Assembly (NCBI RefSeq): GCF_963676685.1
Contig: NC_092345.1
Coordinates: forward strand, 45,157,838-45,221,837
Reading direction: 5' to 3'
DNA length: 64,000 nt
Source: Mytilus edulis
Lineage: Eukaryota > Mollusca > Bivalvia > Mytilida > Mytilidae
Shown here: positions 48,423 through 60,961 of the stretch, one piece after another
Layout of the letters: every line of letters begins with the position of its first letter
How positions within the stretch are numbered: position 1 is the stretch's first letter
The notes under the pieces: generated by a model
Databases searched by the model: none
What the model saw: the letters and a program-made list of their open reading frames with translations, nothing else
Told to the model about the DNA's origin: nothing
Position numbers and translations under genes: made by a program

Positions 48423-48869
48423 TTAGTATAATTTTAATCTTAAAAGTGTTGTTTTTTTCTGACATGGTGGGTTCATAAGAGAACTATTTCTTAAATTACA
48501 ATGTATATTTTTTGAAACATTGTATAATCGATAAACAAAATATAAAACACGCAGAACAGTGACAACTTTATCGGGAACACATCCTAAAATAACCAAAGCT
48601 ATTTCAAAAATAATCACCAATGCAATAATTCCCTTAAAGAACTATTGGTAACTAGCCCAATCATATGCTATTCCAGATTAAAAAATCAACAGGGAAAAAC
48701 ATATTAGATCATTGAATATTAATCTAGTTTTGTCGTCTATAAACAGATTCGATGCGAGCACTTCAAATGCAAAAACCGTACAAAGAAAAACGACCTTCGT
48801 TCCTTCATACATTGAGGACCACGACTGTCTGTTGATGAACACACTGTGCATATAATCGAAAAAGCCCAT
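48423..48869 (-). pseudogene. Possible membrane-protein pseudogene with two in-frame stops
   Basis: From ATG at 48869 (context aataaaATGG) one frame runs 63 codons (MGFFDYMHSVFINRQSWSSM, then a hydrophobic VVFLCTVFAFEVLASNLFI), meets TAA (48680-48678), continues 11 codons, meets TAG (48644-48642), then gives another hydrophobic stretch GIIALVIIFEIALVILGCV and RVLYFVYRLYNV. All segments share one frame and read like three or more membrane helices. No family recognised. It could be chance in AT-rich DNA. Confidence 0.3.
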
Positions 48870-48879
48870 TTTATTCTTT

Positions 48880-51180
48880 CAATCAAAGAATGATAACTCA
48901 AAGGTTCTAAGTTACTTTTTCAACACCTATATTAGTTAAAACCTATTAGATGATTTTGAAATAAACAACTTGTTAGCCAGATTGATCGAGTGTTGCGTGC
49001 CTAATGGTAAGAAAGTAATATTTTATGCACTTTTCTTCTGACATAACGGCAATAAAATTTCGGACATTGTTTCATTTAAATTTGCTGTAATTTCAGTTTT
49101 GAATGCGTTTAAAACTAAGTAATAAATTCCCCTTATTCAAACCTCGGATTCTTTGTGCGCATTTGGCCATACTTCATGCCTTTAATAAAAAAAAAATTAT
49201 TTTGGACTAAAAAAAAACCAATTTATTGTCAATATAGACCCATGGAGTGCAATTAAGTTAGAACCAATTGAATTGTGAAAATAAGGACTTTTCACTTGCA
49301 CAAAGCAGTACTTAGTGGGGCATTTCGGGAGTTGCCCAGTTTGTAAAATATTCAACCTTTAAACTTGAACATGTGTGAAAATGAGTCTTACCTTCGAAAT
49401 GAGCCATCATATATATCCCATTTTATGATATGAACAGATGAAAGGAAGAAGGCTACTATTGTCGTATATGGGATTTGAATTGCATATCTTGACCCAAATA
49501 TTGTCTGGCAGATCAATTTTCATATTAAAATGACCTAGCAAGTTATAATAATCTTAGGGGTCTGTCATGTAATAGAAGTTCCTATCATTATACAAGTTCA
49601 AATGGAAACAAAATTCAGGAATATATTCTATTCCCACTGGAATGATTATAACAATATATGTTCCTAATGGAATAAATTGAAGAGAACATTTGTACAAACA
49701 GGACACAAAGAACTCTCACAATAAAAATCCTGATAAAAAAAATCCTAAAAAGCTTTCAAAAAACTTCCAAATAATTTGTTCTAGGACACCAAGTATTAAA
49801 TTGCATCCTCAAATGGGCAATGAAGCATTAGCTTACAACAAAGTTGTAGCATTGTATTTGATCAACATTAGTATTTTAATGTTTTGTCATTTAGTCTGAA
49901 TCTCTCAGGTCTGAACACTTTGTTTCGACAGGAGCTGATGTAGCAGGTATTGCTTGATCATCAGATGTGTTGATAGAAGAGATAATGTGTTCCTATGAAC
50001 TTGCCAATACATTAAGGGGTATTTTGACTCAGAAATGAAGCCACTTAATTAAACGATATAGATAAATAATTTAAAAATTGTACCTGTTTTTTTTTAACTT
50101 TACAATCATTCAAAAGAATGCTTGTCACTAGATTGAAAATAATGTTTAGTACAAACATTGTATCATGTCTAAATATTAGCAATGTTTTGCTAATTAGATA
50201 ACATACATGTAATCGTGACATTGTCCCTAGGCTGTTTTATTACACATTTAGTCTAATTAATTGCCAATTGTTTTTACAGCGGATCATTTTTATTTCTTTA
50301 ACTTTCATAGTACATACTTTTTCGTGTACTAAGTAACTACGCATGAATGACCACAAGGGTAAGATTTCATTGTATCGTAATCAAGATATTGAAATACTAA
50401 TTGCTACTGGCTATTTTGAAAAAAATGTTGTGTTCCAAATTAAACTAAATAGTCTGTAATTAATTTTCAAATTAATTTTAAACATCCCACTATTTAATCT
50501 TTGGATCAAAAAATGTTTTTGACAATTAAAAGTTTCTTTCAATTAAATAAAGAGTAACAAATATTCATTGTAGTTCATTATAACTTGATTAGAGTAAAAT
50601 GCCATCTAAATTTGTAATCATTTATATTATCTTCCATGTAATTATTTTGTACACAAAAAAAGAGTGAACCATGAAACCTTGTAAAGGGAAATACAAGCAA
50701 CTTGATATATTTCGTTGTCATGAATGGATTGATTATTGGTTGCTTAATGTCCAGTGACAGATATTTCATGCATGTAAACTATTCACTAGACTACCTATGG
50801 TAACATACCAGGGGCAGATCCATCCATTTTTAAGGGGTTCCAATCCAAAATAAAGGGGGAGGGGTTCAACTGTATGTTCTTATTCAAAGCATTGATCATC
50901 CCCCCTCCCAAAATAAGCGTTTTCCACCACCCTCTTTTGGAATATGCCACTGCAAACTATCTATATGTTTTGAAATTTGTCATGTATAGTAAAACACAGC
51001 TTTATACAAATATACCAATAAACATACTTATACCAGCAACTACATTCTTTTCATTCTGAAGTCAATATCTTATAATGATAATAGTGAGTAGATTTACAAA
51101 ACTATGTAAATGAGCTACAGCTAGTCAGCTAAAACATATCAATAGACTAATTACAGGATTACTCAAGTTGTAAATATGTG
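48880..51180. other. Intergenic, nothing recognised
   Basis: Single-copy-looking AT-rich DNA. Frames such as 49690-49899 and 50578-50769 show no recognisable protein features. Confidence 0.5.
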
Positions 51181-51190
51181 CTAAATTGGA

Positions 51191-51281
51191 TAGTGTATAG
51201 AAAGGTATATACTATGAAAATAAGAGCTTGGTGCACAGCCCCGCGCTCTTATTTTTATATTATATACCTTTCTGTACACTA
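51191..51281. repeat. Long near-perfect hairpin
   Basis: Arms 51191-51227 and 51245-51281 pair at 34 of 37 positions around a 17-base loop (ttggtgcacagccccgc). Arm ends include gaaaggtatatac and aaataagagc. It may be a tiny inverted-repeat element remnant or a transcribed hairpin. Confidence 0.85.
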
Positions 51282-51554
51282 ACCGACACATAATCCCTTT
51301 GTGTATACTAATTTGACAAAATGATTGTGTGCAGTGATTTTAAAATTCTAAATGAACTGTCTAAGAAGATTTACACATTTGTATTGATGGTATGTATATG
51401 TTCCAGACAATATGAGTATTTGGACCATACGCGTATGGTCCGACCGTACGCGTATGGTCGGACCATATAGCATAATACTCGTTTTGTTTTTAACGGGCCG
51501 GACCATTTGAGTATTTGGACCATATAGGTATTTTTTTTCTAATTACATTATAAA

Positions 51555-52290
51555 TAAAGGCAACAGTAGTATACCGCTGTTCAAAACTCATAAATCCAGG
51601 GACAATAAACAAAATCGGGGTAACAAACTAAAACCGAGGGAAACGCATTAAATATAAGAGGAGAACAACGACATAACACCTAAACGTAACACACACAGAA
51701 ACGGACCAAGCATCAGACAAAAAACCACGAGAATAACAAATATAACAAGAAAACCAAATACATGAATTTGGAATAGACAAGTACCGTGCCACGCCTGATC
51801 TCAATATCTCAAAAATAAGAGAAAACACAAACGACTCAACGTTAAAATGCAACACACACAGAAACTTACAATAATATAACAATGGCCATCTTCCTGACTT
51901 GGTACAGGACACTTTTAAAGGGGAATAAAAGTGGTGGGTTGAACCTGGTTTTGTGGCATGCCAAACCTCGTACTTTAATGACAAAGTTAAATATAACATT
52001 GAAATGACAACATAATATTACAGGACTACAATACAAATAAATAGGAGAACATATTAGACAAAGAAAAACATGATTAATAGATAACAAAAAGCATCAGGTT
52101 TAAAATTCAATACGCCAAAAACGCACCTTGTCCACACAGGACTTACAAGTGACGCCCAGATATAAAAGATCGAAAGTGAAAAAAGTACAAAGTTGTACAG
52201 CACTGGAGATAAAAAGTTGAAAAGATTTCGCCAAATACGGCATTGTTTTTATGCCCGGGATAAGAACATTCTTATTATATAGAACAATTC
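51555..52290 (-). repeat. R2-R3 composite with decayed hammerhead
   Basis: On the minus strand R3 body (cactttcgatcttttatatc), a broken hammerhead (52111-52159; CTTGTAA for CTGATGA, AAGG for GAAA, stem II GTCC/GGAC intact), then R2 (aaaaccaggttcaacccacc, ccaagtcaggaagatggcca) to the terminus at 51555. Same order as 42190-42968. Confidence 0.75.
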
Positions 52291-52384
52291 ATGCTATTGC
52301 AAACAGTAAATTTTATCAAATGAATATGAAAGAGATATACATAAAGAAACTGAAGTATTAACTAATTACAGAAAACTAAACCCG

Positions 52385-52512
52385 AATACATAACGCCCAG
52401 ATATAAAAGATCGAAAGTGAAAAAGGTACAAAGTTGTACAGCACTGAAGATCAAAAGTTGAAAAGGTTTTGCCAAATACGGCATTGTTTTTATGCCCGGG
52501 ATAAGATAAACA
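52385..52512 (-). repeat. Second R3 body, 239 bp from the first
   Basis: About 113 bp (52391-52504) repeat 52152-52265 in the same orientation (ttgtacagcactg, gccaaatacggcattgtttt on plus). It stops within the ribozyme stem I sequence (aacgcccagat), leaving no hammerhead. The pair resembles a dimer of a monomer of about 239 bp. Confidence 0.7.
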
Positions 52513-53349
52513 TTTTAATAATACAAAAACTATATCTAAAAAAACATGGCAATTTATTAATTTTATAAGCCAAAAACTACGTAAAAAATTTAATGCCATA
52601 GTTAGTTTTTTCTTGCATGTAGGCTTGGTGTGACATAATCTTCCAAACGGTATCATAGCTTTTTTGCATTTGCAAGAATTTTGTGCCCGATCCTTTTCAT
52701 TTACACCTTTTGTTTGCGAGTGAAAAGCTAGCCTTTTTGCAGATGCGTACAGTGATACCAAGGTCTTTGGCCATTCTGATGTCTACTTAAATTAACTATG
52801 TTATTTTCCAGTTACTTCTTGTGTAAATAAACTCATCATAGATAGCAGTTCATTAAGAATTTTTTGGAATTTGATTTTTTTAGTCGACATATTGCCATTC
52901 ACTCGTAATAGAAAATCGGTAATGACCATCGGTATAAAATGTGTTTACTTTAAATTTGACAATTAAGTAAAATTAACTATGCAAAACTTTTTATTTTTAT
53001 TAAGCTTATCTATTTATTATTATATAATAATAAAATAACCTATATGATACCGTCTTTTTGATGAACGGTCATACCATATGAAGAGTTTAGAAGTATTTAA
53101 AGTAAACTGTAACAGTGTTAATTAACCTGACCATTTGAGTATATACCCATATGGTCATGACCATACGCGTATGGTCCCAATACTCATATGGTCCGGAAAA
53201 TATATACATGTTACCAATATATTTAGTTTAAAAACTGAACAACAACAATAAATGATTCTCACATTTTTTTTAAGTTATAAGACTATTTTGCAAACATTTC
53301 TGTATGTCAAATAAATAACATTTATATTAACACAATTTCTGACCATTTA

Positions 53350-53535
53350 CACCATAAAAGTACATGTAATTGAAATGTTATTCAAAAGTAATTTAGCATA
53401 ACTTGCATTTTTCATTGTAATTAATTAAAGTACCATTACATGTAATTAAAAAAATGCTCAATTACACATTACATTCAATTACTTGGAAAATTGCAATGCA
53501 TTACACTCAATTACCATTACATTTTCAATTACCCC
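53350..53535. repeat. Degenerate attaca/tgtaat-rich tract
   Basis: Repeated attaca, tcaatt and tgtaatt words in irregular order over about 180 bp. Low complexity; no unit length can be fixed. Confidence 0.7.
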
Positions 53536-53864
53536 ATATCTGGTACCAACCAACCCTGTTTTCTCTACAAGAAGGTAGGAAACAAGTTTTCATGTTTTAC
53601 CTCAATATTGATGGAATTTAGAAAGAATGAAACAATCCCATTATTATAAAATACAGAAATGTTTTATGATTGAAATTAGACGTATATATTTATAAAAATT
53701 CGAAAAAAAACTTAATGATAACCTGTATTTTTTCATTTTCGAATGAGTAGAAATCAGAGATTAATACTGAAAGCTAGCTCATATCGCATTTTAAAGTAAT
53801 GCTAATTAATAAACCGTGTAAAAACAAATCACACAAGCGTGTCATATTTAGACGTCTGACACAT

Positions 53865-54085
53865 GTGGAACAGGATTTACTTATCCATTCGGAGCAACTG
53901 AAATCACCTCCAGTGCTTGGTGGGATTAGGCATCAACCGTAAGCTTTCTATGCTGCGTTAAGTGTACTGTTGTTTGTCTGGTTTTTATCTTTTTTCCAGT
54001 TTCAGCCACTGCGTTGTCATATTATATTTGTTTTATCATGACTTTGATTGCCTCTTTGGTATCTTTCATCTCACTTTTATGGCAC
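53865..54085 (+). mobile_element. RT element 3' tail fragment
   Basis: It reads cacatgtggaacaggattta, attcggagcaactgaaatca, and ctctttggtatctttcatct in the order of the tail at 37980-38265. Confidence 0.7.
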
Positions 54086-54239
54086 TTTCATGTGCATGTA
54101 CACAATATGCATCCCTGTAAAAGCTTCACATATTGTAATGTACTATTTTACTATTTATTCATGTGTTGGTGTGTGCTGAAATTACTTGCGCTGGTTGGTA
54201 CTGTATTCCTGTTACGTAGTGTTGTCTGTTGAGCGATAT

Positions 54240-54480
54240 TTTAAGCATTGCCATATAAGCGGGAAATTTGTCTAGCCATAAAACCAGGTTCAACCACACA
54301 TTTTTCTTCAAATGTCCTGTACCAAGTCATATTGCATTTATTATTTTTGTCCGTTTCTATGTATGTTCGCGTATGATTTTGTTGTATTTTAGTTTTTCTG
54401 TTTTTCCATTGCTTCCCTCTTATAGTTGATTTTTTACCCCCGGTTTTAGTTTTACTCATATTTCTTTTTGCTTAATCGAA
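54240..54480 (+). repeat. Repeat family R2
   Basis: ataaaaccaggttcaaccac, tgtcctgtaccaagtcat and ccggttttagttttactc in family order. The core is truncated after the ccaagtca motif. Confidence 0.7.
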
Positions 54481-54584
54481 TTATGATAATTGATGCACGC
54501 ACCAAAATTTTGGGCCTGAAATATGGAGGTTTTTGGTGTAAAAAAAAGTGCAAAATATTATATAAATAATCTTGATATTAAGTT

Positions 54585-54795
54585 GACTTTAATACTCAAT
54601 TGATAGAACCTTTGCGAGTGTGGTCTTGATAAACGATGATAGTCCATCGGGAGGGGACAATAAATGGCTGACCCGTGTTAAGAGAGAGCCATATCTCTTG
54701 CATGTAAAAGACACCCTTGTAGATTTCGAAAGAGAGAAGGCAAATTCTGCTAAAGGCAGCCCTCGCACCCGCATAGTGGAAAGGGATTAATATAA
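54585..54795 (+). repeat. tRNA-derived SINE
   Basis: The head tactcaattgatagaacctt resembles a tRNA D-arm with A box, followed by ggtcttgataaacgatgata, tccatcgggaggggacaat, gagccatatctcttgcatg and cgcacccgcatagtggaaag. It is clearly less AT-rich than its surroundings. I recall the same order in other bivalve genomes. Confidence 0.6.
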
Positions 54796-55805
54796 TTTTC
54801 AATTACTTGTTTTCCAATCCACTATAAATAACTTCTCTAATTTTTGCGCTATCATCACATTTCTTGATCGGTGTGAGAAAACATTTTTCCTCATTAGTGC
54901 AAAATCTGTTCTCGACAAATGATTTGTCAAAATTGTATTGTGACGTTGAATTTTCTTGGTTTTGTTTTCTAAATTTTCTTATTGTGACGATATGAAAAAA
55001 GGCGACCATGCTTGATGACGTCACATAAAAAGTAAACATATTTCTTCAAATCTTTGAAAAAGACGGCTACAAGTCATTAGAGAAACAGATTTCACCACTA
55101 TAACTCGTGTATTACGATATTTCTTCACTCTGTTAAATTTTAGTTATTTATAAAACTTAGCAAGCCTCGCGCTTTAAATATTAAAATTTAACTGTCTTGA
55201 TCGGAGAAATATCGTAGCACACTTGTTGTAGTTATGGAATCTATATATCCAAGACCACATCGATTGATCAGCGCTGATCTCACCATTGATAACGTAAATG
55301 CAGAGTTGTTCGGATTTGTTCCCCCAGAATTCTATATTCTTTAGGCGGTTTAATTTTCAGTGAATTAGATAAAATATATTATAGGAATATCTTTACTCTT
55401 TACTACAATCTTTATATTTTTAAAACAGAATTCGCAATATCTTATGTAACATTATACATCATAAATTATATTTTACTGAAAAATGCATGAGACAATCTTT
55501 AAGATAAAGAAAGACAACTGTTACATTTCTAATGAATACGTTACACATGTAGTTTTTACGACTTTATAGAATGTATAGGCTTATATCGATGTTGATATGA
55601 TATATAGTTATGTTTCTCTTTTATACTGATATTTCCGCTTTCATTTATACGACGTAGTACAAAGTACACTCTCATTTTGATGTCAACATATGATGTTTAT
55701 TCGGTTATTTGGTTATCTCTAGTACCACTTTTAATTTGAAAATCTGAAATTTGAATTAAGGCAAAAATGATAAGTATTTGTTCTGTCGTTAAGAAATGAT
55801 GCTCG
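54790..55805. repeat. Block X, inverted copy upstream of U4
   Basis: Reverse match to 21735-22950, without the R1 insertion. Diagnostic: gcaagcctcgcgctttaaa and ttgttcggatttgttccccc. Confidence 0.8.
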
Positions 55806-55984
55806 CCTTTTTTTTCGCCTAAAATAATAATATGGATGGTCATCAATATAACTTTTTGGTCAGCAGGATTTCCGTAGCTAAAAAAAGTCATAAACAGGCA
55901 GACTTTTTTTTGATTGAGTTAAGTCTGCCAATTGATATTTTATCGTATGTTTTTCTATGTTGTGATGTTATGCTATTGTTTCAG

Positions 55985-56325
55985 AAAAAGGGAGAAGGTT
56001 TGGATCCATTAAAACGTTTAATCCCGCTGCAAATGTTTGCACCTGTCCTAAGTCAGGAATCTGATGTACAGTAGTTGTCGTTTGTTTATGTAATATATAC
56101 GTGTTTCTCGTTTCTCGTTTTGTTTATATAGATTAGACCGTTGGTTTTCCCGTTTGAATGGTTTTATACTAGTAATTTTGGGGCCCTTTATAGCTTGTTG
56201 TTCGGTGTGAGCCAAGGCTCCGTGTTGAAGGCCGTACTTTAACCTATAATGGTTTACTTTTTTAAATTGTTATTTGGATGGAGAGTTGTCTCATTGGCAC
56301 TCACACCACATCTGCCTTTATCTAT
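55985..56325 (-). repeat. Repeat family D, long form
   Basis: On plus: gtcctaagtcaggaatctga, cgtttgaatggttttatac, gttgaaggccgtactttaac, gtctcattggcactcacacc. Diverged member. Confidence 0.7.
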
Positions 56326-56609
56326 AGAATAGTTTTGTTTTACCTTAGACCCAATGGGACCTTTTACCCTATTCACAATCTGAATGTATAAACATCAACA
56401 ATCATCTCTTTACCTAATTCAACACAATTAAGAAACAAACCTCAGTTATGGAAAATATTTATTGATTTTTTTTTATGCTAAAAAAGAGTTATATTTTAAC
56501 AACAATTGATAAGAAAGTATAATATCATCATACATGATCAAACAAATATGTCATGCACATGTTACGCAAGACAAATAGGTACAAATGTATTAAAAATGTA
56601 GTCGGACAA

Positions 56610-59600
56610 TGTCATGCGTTTTCCAGACTGTTTGTGAAGTTTCAACACTAAATCCACGGGATGTGCATTGATTGCAATTATTGTGGGAGACGGTGATTCC
56701 TTTAATAACTACGTTTGAACTAGCTTCCAAAAACTAAGAGAACATTTAACTCGGTGTTTTTTTTCTATGTGTCTTTTAGTTTTATTAGTTTTATGATACT
56801 GTGTGATTGTGCTATTACCAATCTTTTGATGTATGACCTAAGCCAATTATATAAATAACTGATTATCACAGTAAGCTTGAACATATATTATTATATGAGT
56901 AGCAGAAGACAAAATCAACAATCTGAGATTATAAAAATGTTATGTCATGTCTTGTTAACTTAAAATATTAAGCAATTCTATGTCATAAGTAACTATAATG
57001 CGTTTTCGAAGGTCAATATTTAGGTTACACTTTCTATCTTATTACTGGCTTATACAAAGACAAATGTTTTTACTTGATATTTTATCAAACAAAAATCCGT
57101 ATGGTTGCAAAACAAAGATACAAAGAGGACAAGCAGAAATCACAGGTGGTTGAATGACAGACTACACATCAATCACAAGAATAAAGACGAAAAGACAAAA
57201 CAAAGTCCATCAAATACATCAATAAAAGCAAGATTATGTAAAACGAAGCGGTGATGTTTTGACAATAATGTCAGTTGATTAGTTTTTTCACCAGCCTTTA
57301 AGCTAGTCATTAGTACGACAAGACGGTTAAAAAATCAAGACACAAACATGATGACATTAAGATGCAATTTTCAATTGTTGTTAGGGGAGGGAGAAGGGGG
57401 CGTATGGAGCTACATTGTAAATGCATATTCTTTTAACATGTCAATCTCCTAACGTTGTGTTGTATGTTGCCCCCTTTTTCAAAATCCTGGAAGAGCATCT
57501 ACATGGAACTAAAGATTTAAAATTTCTTTGATCTTAGAATAAAGAACTATCTTTCTTTGTCCATCATACGGAATTGTTTGCATGTCAGGCCTTCTGACTC
57601 CGCTTAATAAAAGTAGGGTAGTTTTCAGGCTATGTTACATACACGATAGAAGCAATATATATCATATTGGTAGTTTAACAGCTATTACCCATGTCACATT
57701 TTGATATTCCATGTCTTTGATATCTTAGCTTGAAATTTCGAAATTTCACATTGCAATTGTAAAAAGTATATATTTTCAATTTTCAATACTGATACAGAGT
57801 TATATCTATAAAGCAATTGTTCAGAAAATTAAATTATATAAGCCTGGTTTATCAAATATGTCAAACACTTGTTACAAATGTACTGTTTCTTATAATGTAC
57901 ATATATAATAAGATTTAATCATTAAGCATTAAATCAATTTAATAAATTGAGATTATCGTCTGCTTAACTAGAGTTAACTTTTCTTTAATTTTGAAGGACT
58001 TAAGCGTCTATTGTTAAACTATATAATTTCATAAGCGGTTTTCCCGCTTTTATTTGGTATAAAAGTGCATGCTTTTCTTGATTTGTTCATTGCGTGATTT
58101 GAACTCTGAAGGAAAACAAAACCAACCCTATCCTACCTTTGAAAATATTTTCCTGCTGTTTGTTGTATATTTTCAGATATTGTTAAAAGAAGCATCATGG
58201 ATTGGACAGAATGTTACATGAATACAGAATTATACTGAAGGATTGAATTTATCACAGTTGGCGTCTGGTAGCCCAGTTGCCATTTTGAGAAAGCATATGA
58301 TGAATGCCCTTCAATGTTTTTATCTTGGACATTGTTGAAAAATTGTCAATCAATGCAAATTCGTTGGCCGGTTGATACATAGTTGAACTGTCCTAATTAA
58401 TTCATGACAAAAAATTTCCAAAATTCAAACTTATTATTTGTTGTTTTTTATTATGATCATATATTAGTTTGTCTTATAATTTGTCTACATTTGTATAACG
58501 AAGGTAATCTGGAGTCGTTGGAAATATTACGAGGGAATTCAACGAATTTGGGTTATCTTTTATCTGGTATATCGAATTCCTAAATTGACTAAAAAACATT
58601 TTGCAGCTTTCGTTAAAAAACGGATTTCCTCTTGCCTTGTAGGTGTTTGTTTTTCTATATCCTATGCTATTGGCAGTAAAAATGAAATGGCTATTGCGGT
58701 TTAAATAGTACGTTCGAATCCCGCTGAATTGTTTCATTGATGTTAGACATGATGTCTCTCAAAATATATAATAAAAGCCAGATTTTTTTAAAGATGTATT
58801 AGTTGAATTTGTCGTGTTTAGGTTGTGCTTTTATGTTAATACTCTCCAGTAACAAAAGTCACAATCTTTGAATTAATTAGTGACAACTAGACATTTCAGA
58901 GACTTTTGTTATGTGTCAACACGCAAAATCTTTTATCAAAATTGCAGCTTTCGTGTAAAAAAAACGGATTTCCTCTTGCCTTGTAGGTGTCTTTTCTTTA
59001 TCCTATTCTATATGTTATAAAATATTTTTCAAGTAGAAGGGAAAAGCGTGTAATTATTTTTCATTCAGAAAACTTTCATACAATGTACACGCTAGCTCCT
59101 AGCGCAGTGCACATAAACTTGATATATGCGTCATTTAATATTGTAGGACGATCTGGAGAAATAGTTGAAATTTTGAAAAAGTTTTAAATTAAAACATCAT
59201 AGAAATAAATGTAAGTGACAATACAATATAACCTATATGTCGATAATGACAAAGGATAAGACGAAGACAAAACAAACAACTTGTCGTATAACTAAATCAC
59301 AGTTGTCTTTCTTCTTCTAATAAAGCGTCATTGATAATAAAATAAATCAAGTGTATATGTTCCGTATCAAATTGCCAAAGAGATGTAAAAGGAAAAAAAG
59401 AATTGACAAACATACCAATCTCCAAGGATAATTCGATATTGAAAATCCCTAATTAAACGGCAAGATCAAAAGCTAAAACACATATAAAAAAAGGGAAACC
59501 ACTGTCATTTTCCTGACTTGGTATATTCCTCATTTAGAAAATGGTTGATTTAATCTGGTTATATAGCTAGTTAAACCTCTCTCTTATATGACGGTTGCAA

Positions 59601-60550
59601 ATACATGCAATAATAAGAAAATTAGACGAATAGATATTCCTTAATTATTTTAATTTCAATTTATTGTAAATTAAAGTCTCGGAAAGACTAGAAGAATTCG
59701 CAGGACATTTACAAGTGATTATCTATGATGATACAGTATACAGTAATATAATCATATAAAACTTTACCCTAATACTTTACAACCATTATCTTTTCTTGGC
59801 TAAACTAAGTTTGTATCATACTTATGCATATGTATTTTATCAGTAAATTTCATAGATTTGATTAAAACAAAAATATCCAGATTGGATGAATGTAATATTT
59901 CAAACCCTCTGTAAAGGGATATTTCATGAAATTATTTATCTATCTGGACAAATAAGAAATTTTGTTTCTGAACTTATTCTCGCAAAATAGCTTTATTAAT
60001 CATAAATTTCAAAATATGTAGTTTATCGATATGGAGGAAAAACTAAAGCAAATACAAAAAAAAAAAAGAAGTAAAAAATCAGGGAATCACAAATATTCCA
60101 AAAAGAGCGAGCATGGTGCATTGACAGTGCAATTGTCTCCTGATATTCATGAATCGTTCGCATTGCCAATTCACTCTCATGGCCAAACCAAGTATTTGTG
60201 TCAAATTTTGTTTTGTCGGTTGCAAAGGACAATAAACAATAATAAGTTTCCATATCTGAAAATCGGTTAAGAACCTGATCAATAACTAATTTTCAATACT
60301 TCGAATTGGGAAGGAATGTTCATAGCAACATTTTGTAAATATTTGCCATAAAAAGGCATCTAAATGATCTCTAAATTTGTGTCTAAAATACAATTTCAAT
60401 TCTTTTGATTGATACCTTTTCAGACACCATTGCTTTTTCTATCTAGACATTCAAAAAAAAAAGGTGCTATTCATGTTATTTTCTTTATTAAATCGTGTCG
60501 AAACGGTCTTGCATAAAGCATAAATCGACATTACAATAATATCTAGTATT
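56610..60550. other. Gene-free stretch of U4
   Basis: Equivalent to 1-3810. About 140 bp at 58301-58440 have no counterpart in U1 and match nothing else I see in the window. No gene. Confidence 0.6.
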
Positions 60551-60961
60551 ATAAAAAAAGATGATGTAGTATGATTGCCAATGAGACAACTGTCCACAAG
60601 AAACCAAAATGATACAGACATTAACAACTATAGGTCACCGTACGTCCTTCAACAATGAGCAAAGCCCATACCGCATAATCAGCTGTAAAAGGCCCGATAA
60701 GACAATGTAAAACAATGTTGATATTGAAATATATATTCTATCAAACTAAATGTAGCTCTTAAAACATATTAAACAATTTCGATGTTCATATTAACATACT
60801 TTGAAGTTTATATTATTCTTTGACTGACTACTCAAGATTGGATCAATAAAAAATCAACTTGGTACAAATGCAAGACCGCAATACTAACTGGGTATTGCTA
60901 CCTGACCAAACGACTTGTTGGTAACTACACATTAACCTTCGATTAGTTAACAATTCTGTAT

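Larger units (their letters stand above)
51392..53209. mobile_element. Element with palindrome-bearing terminal inverted repeats
   Basis: The termini (51392-51440; 53159-53209 reversed) align over about 50 bp: ATGTATAT, TTCC, GACNATATGAGTATT, then the 18-bp palindrome GACCATACGCGTATGGTC. The left end has a second near-palindrome at 51442-51459. Inside is an R2/R3 composite on the minus strand (51555-52512). No transposase seen. Superfamily unknown. Confidence 0.7.

Noticed and set aside
51628..52087. Long minus-strand frames with hydrophobic stretches
   Set aside because: They lie entirely within the R2 repeat, whose other copies are not open in the same frame.
60031..60270. 79-codon Lys-rich frame in U4
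   Set aside because: In U1 the poly-A run has a different length and breaks the frame. No recognisable features.
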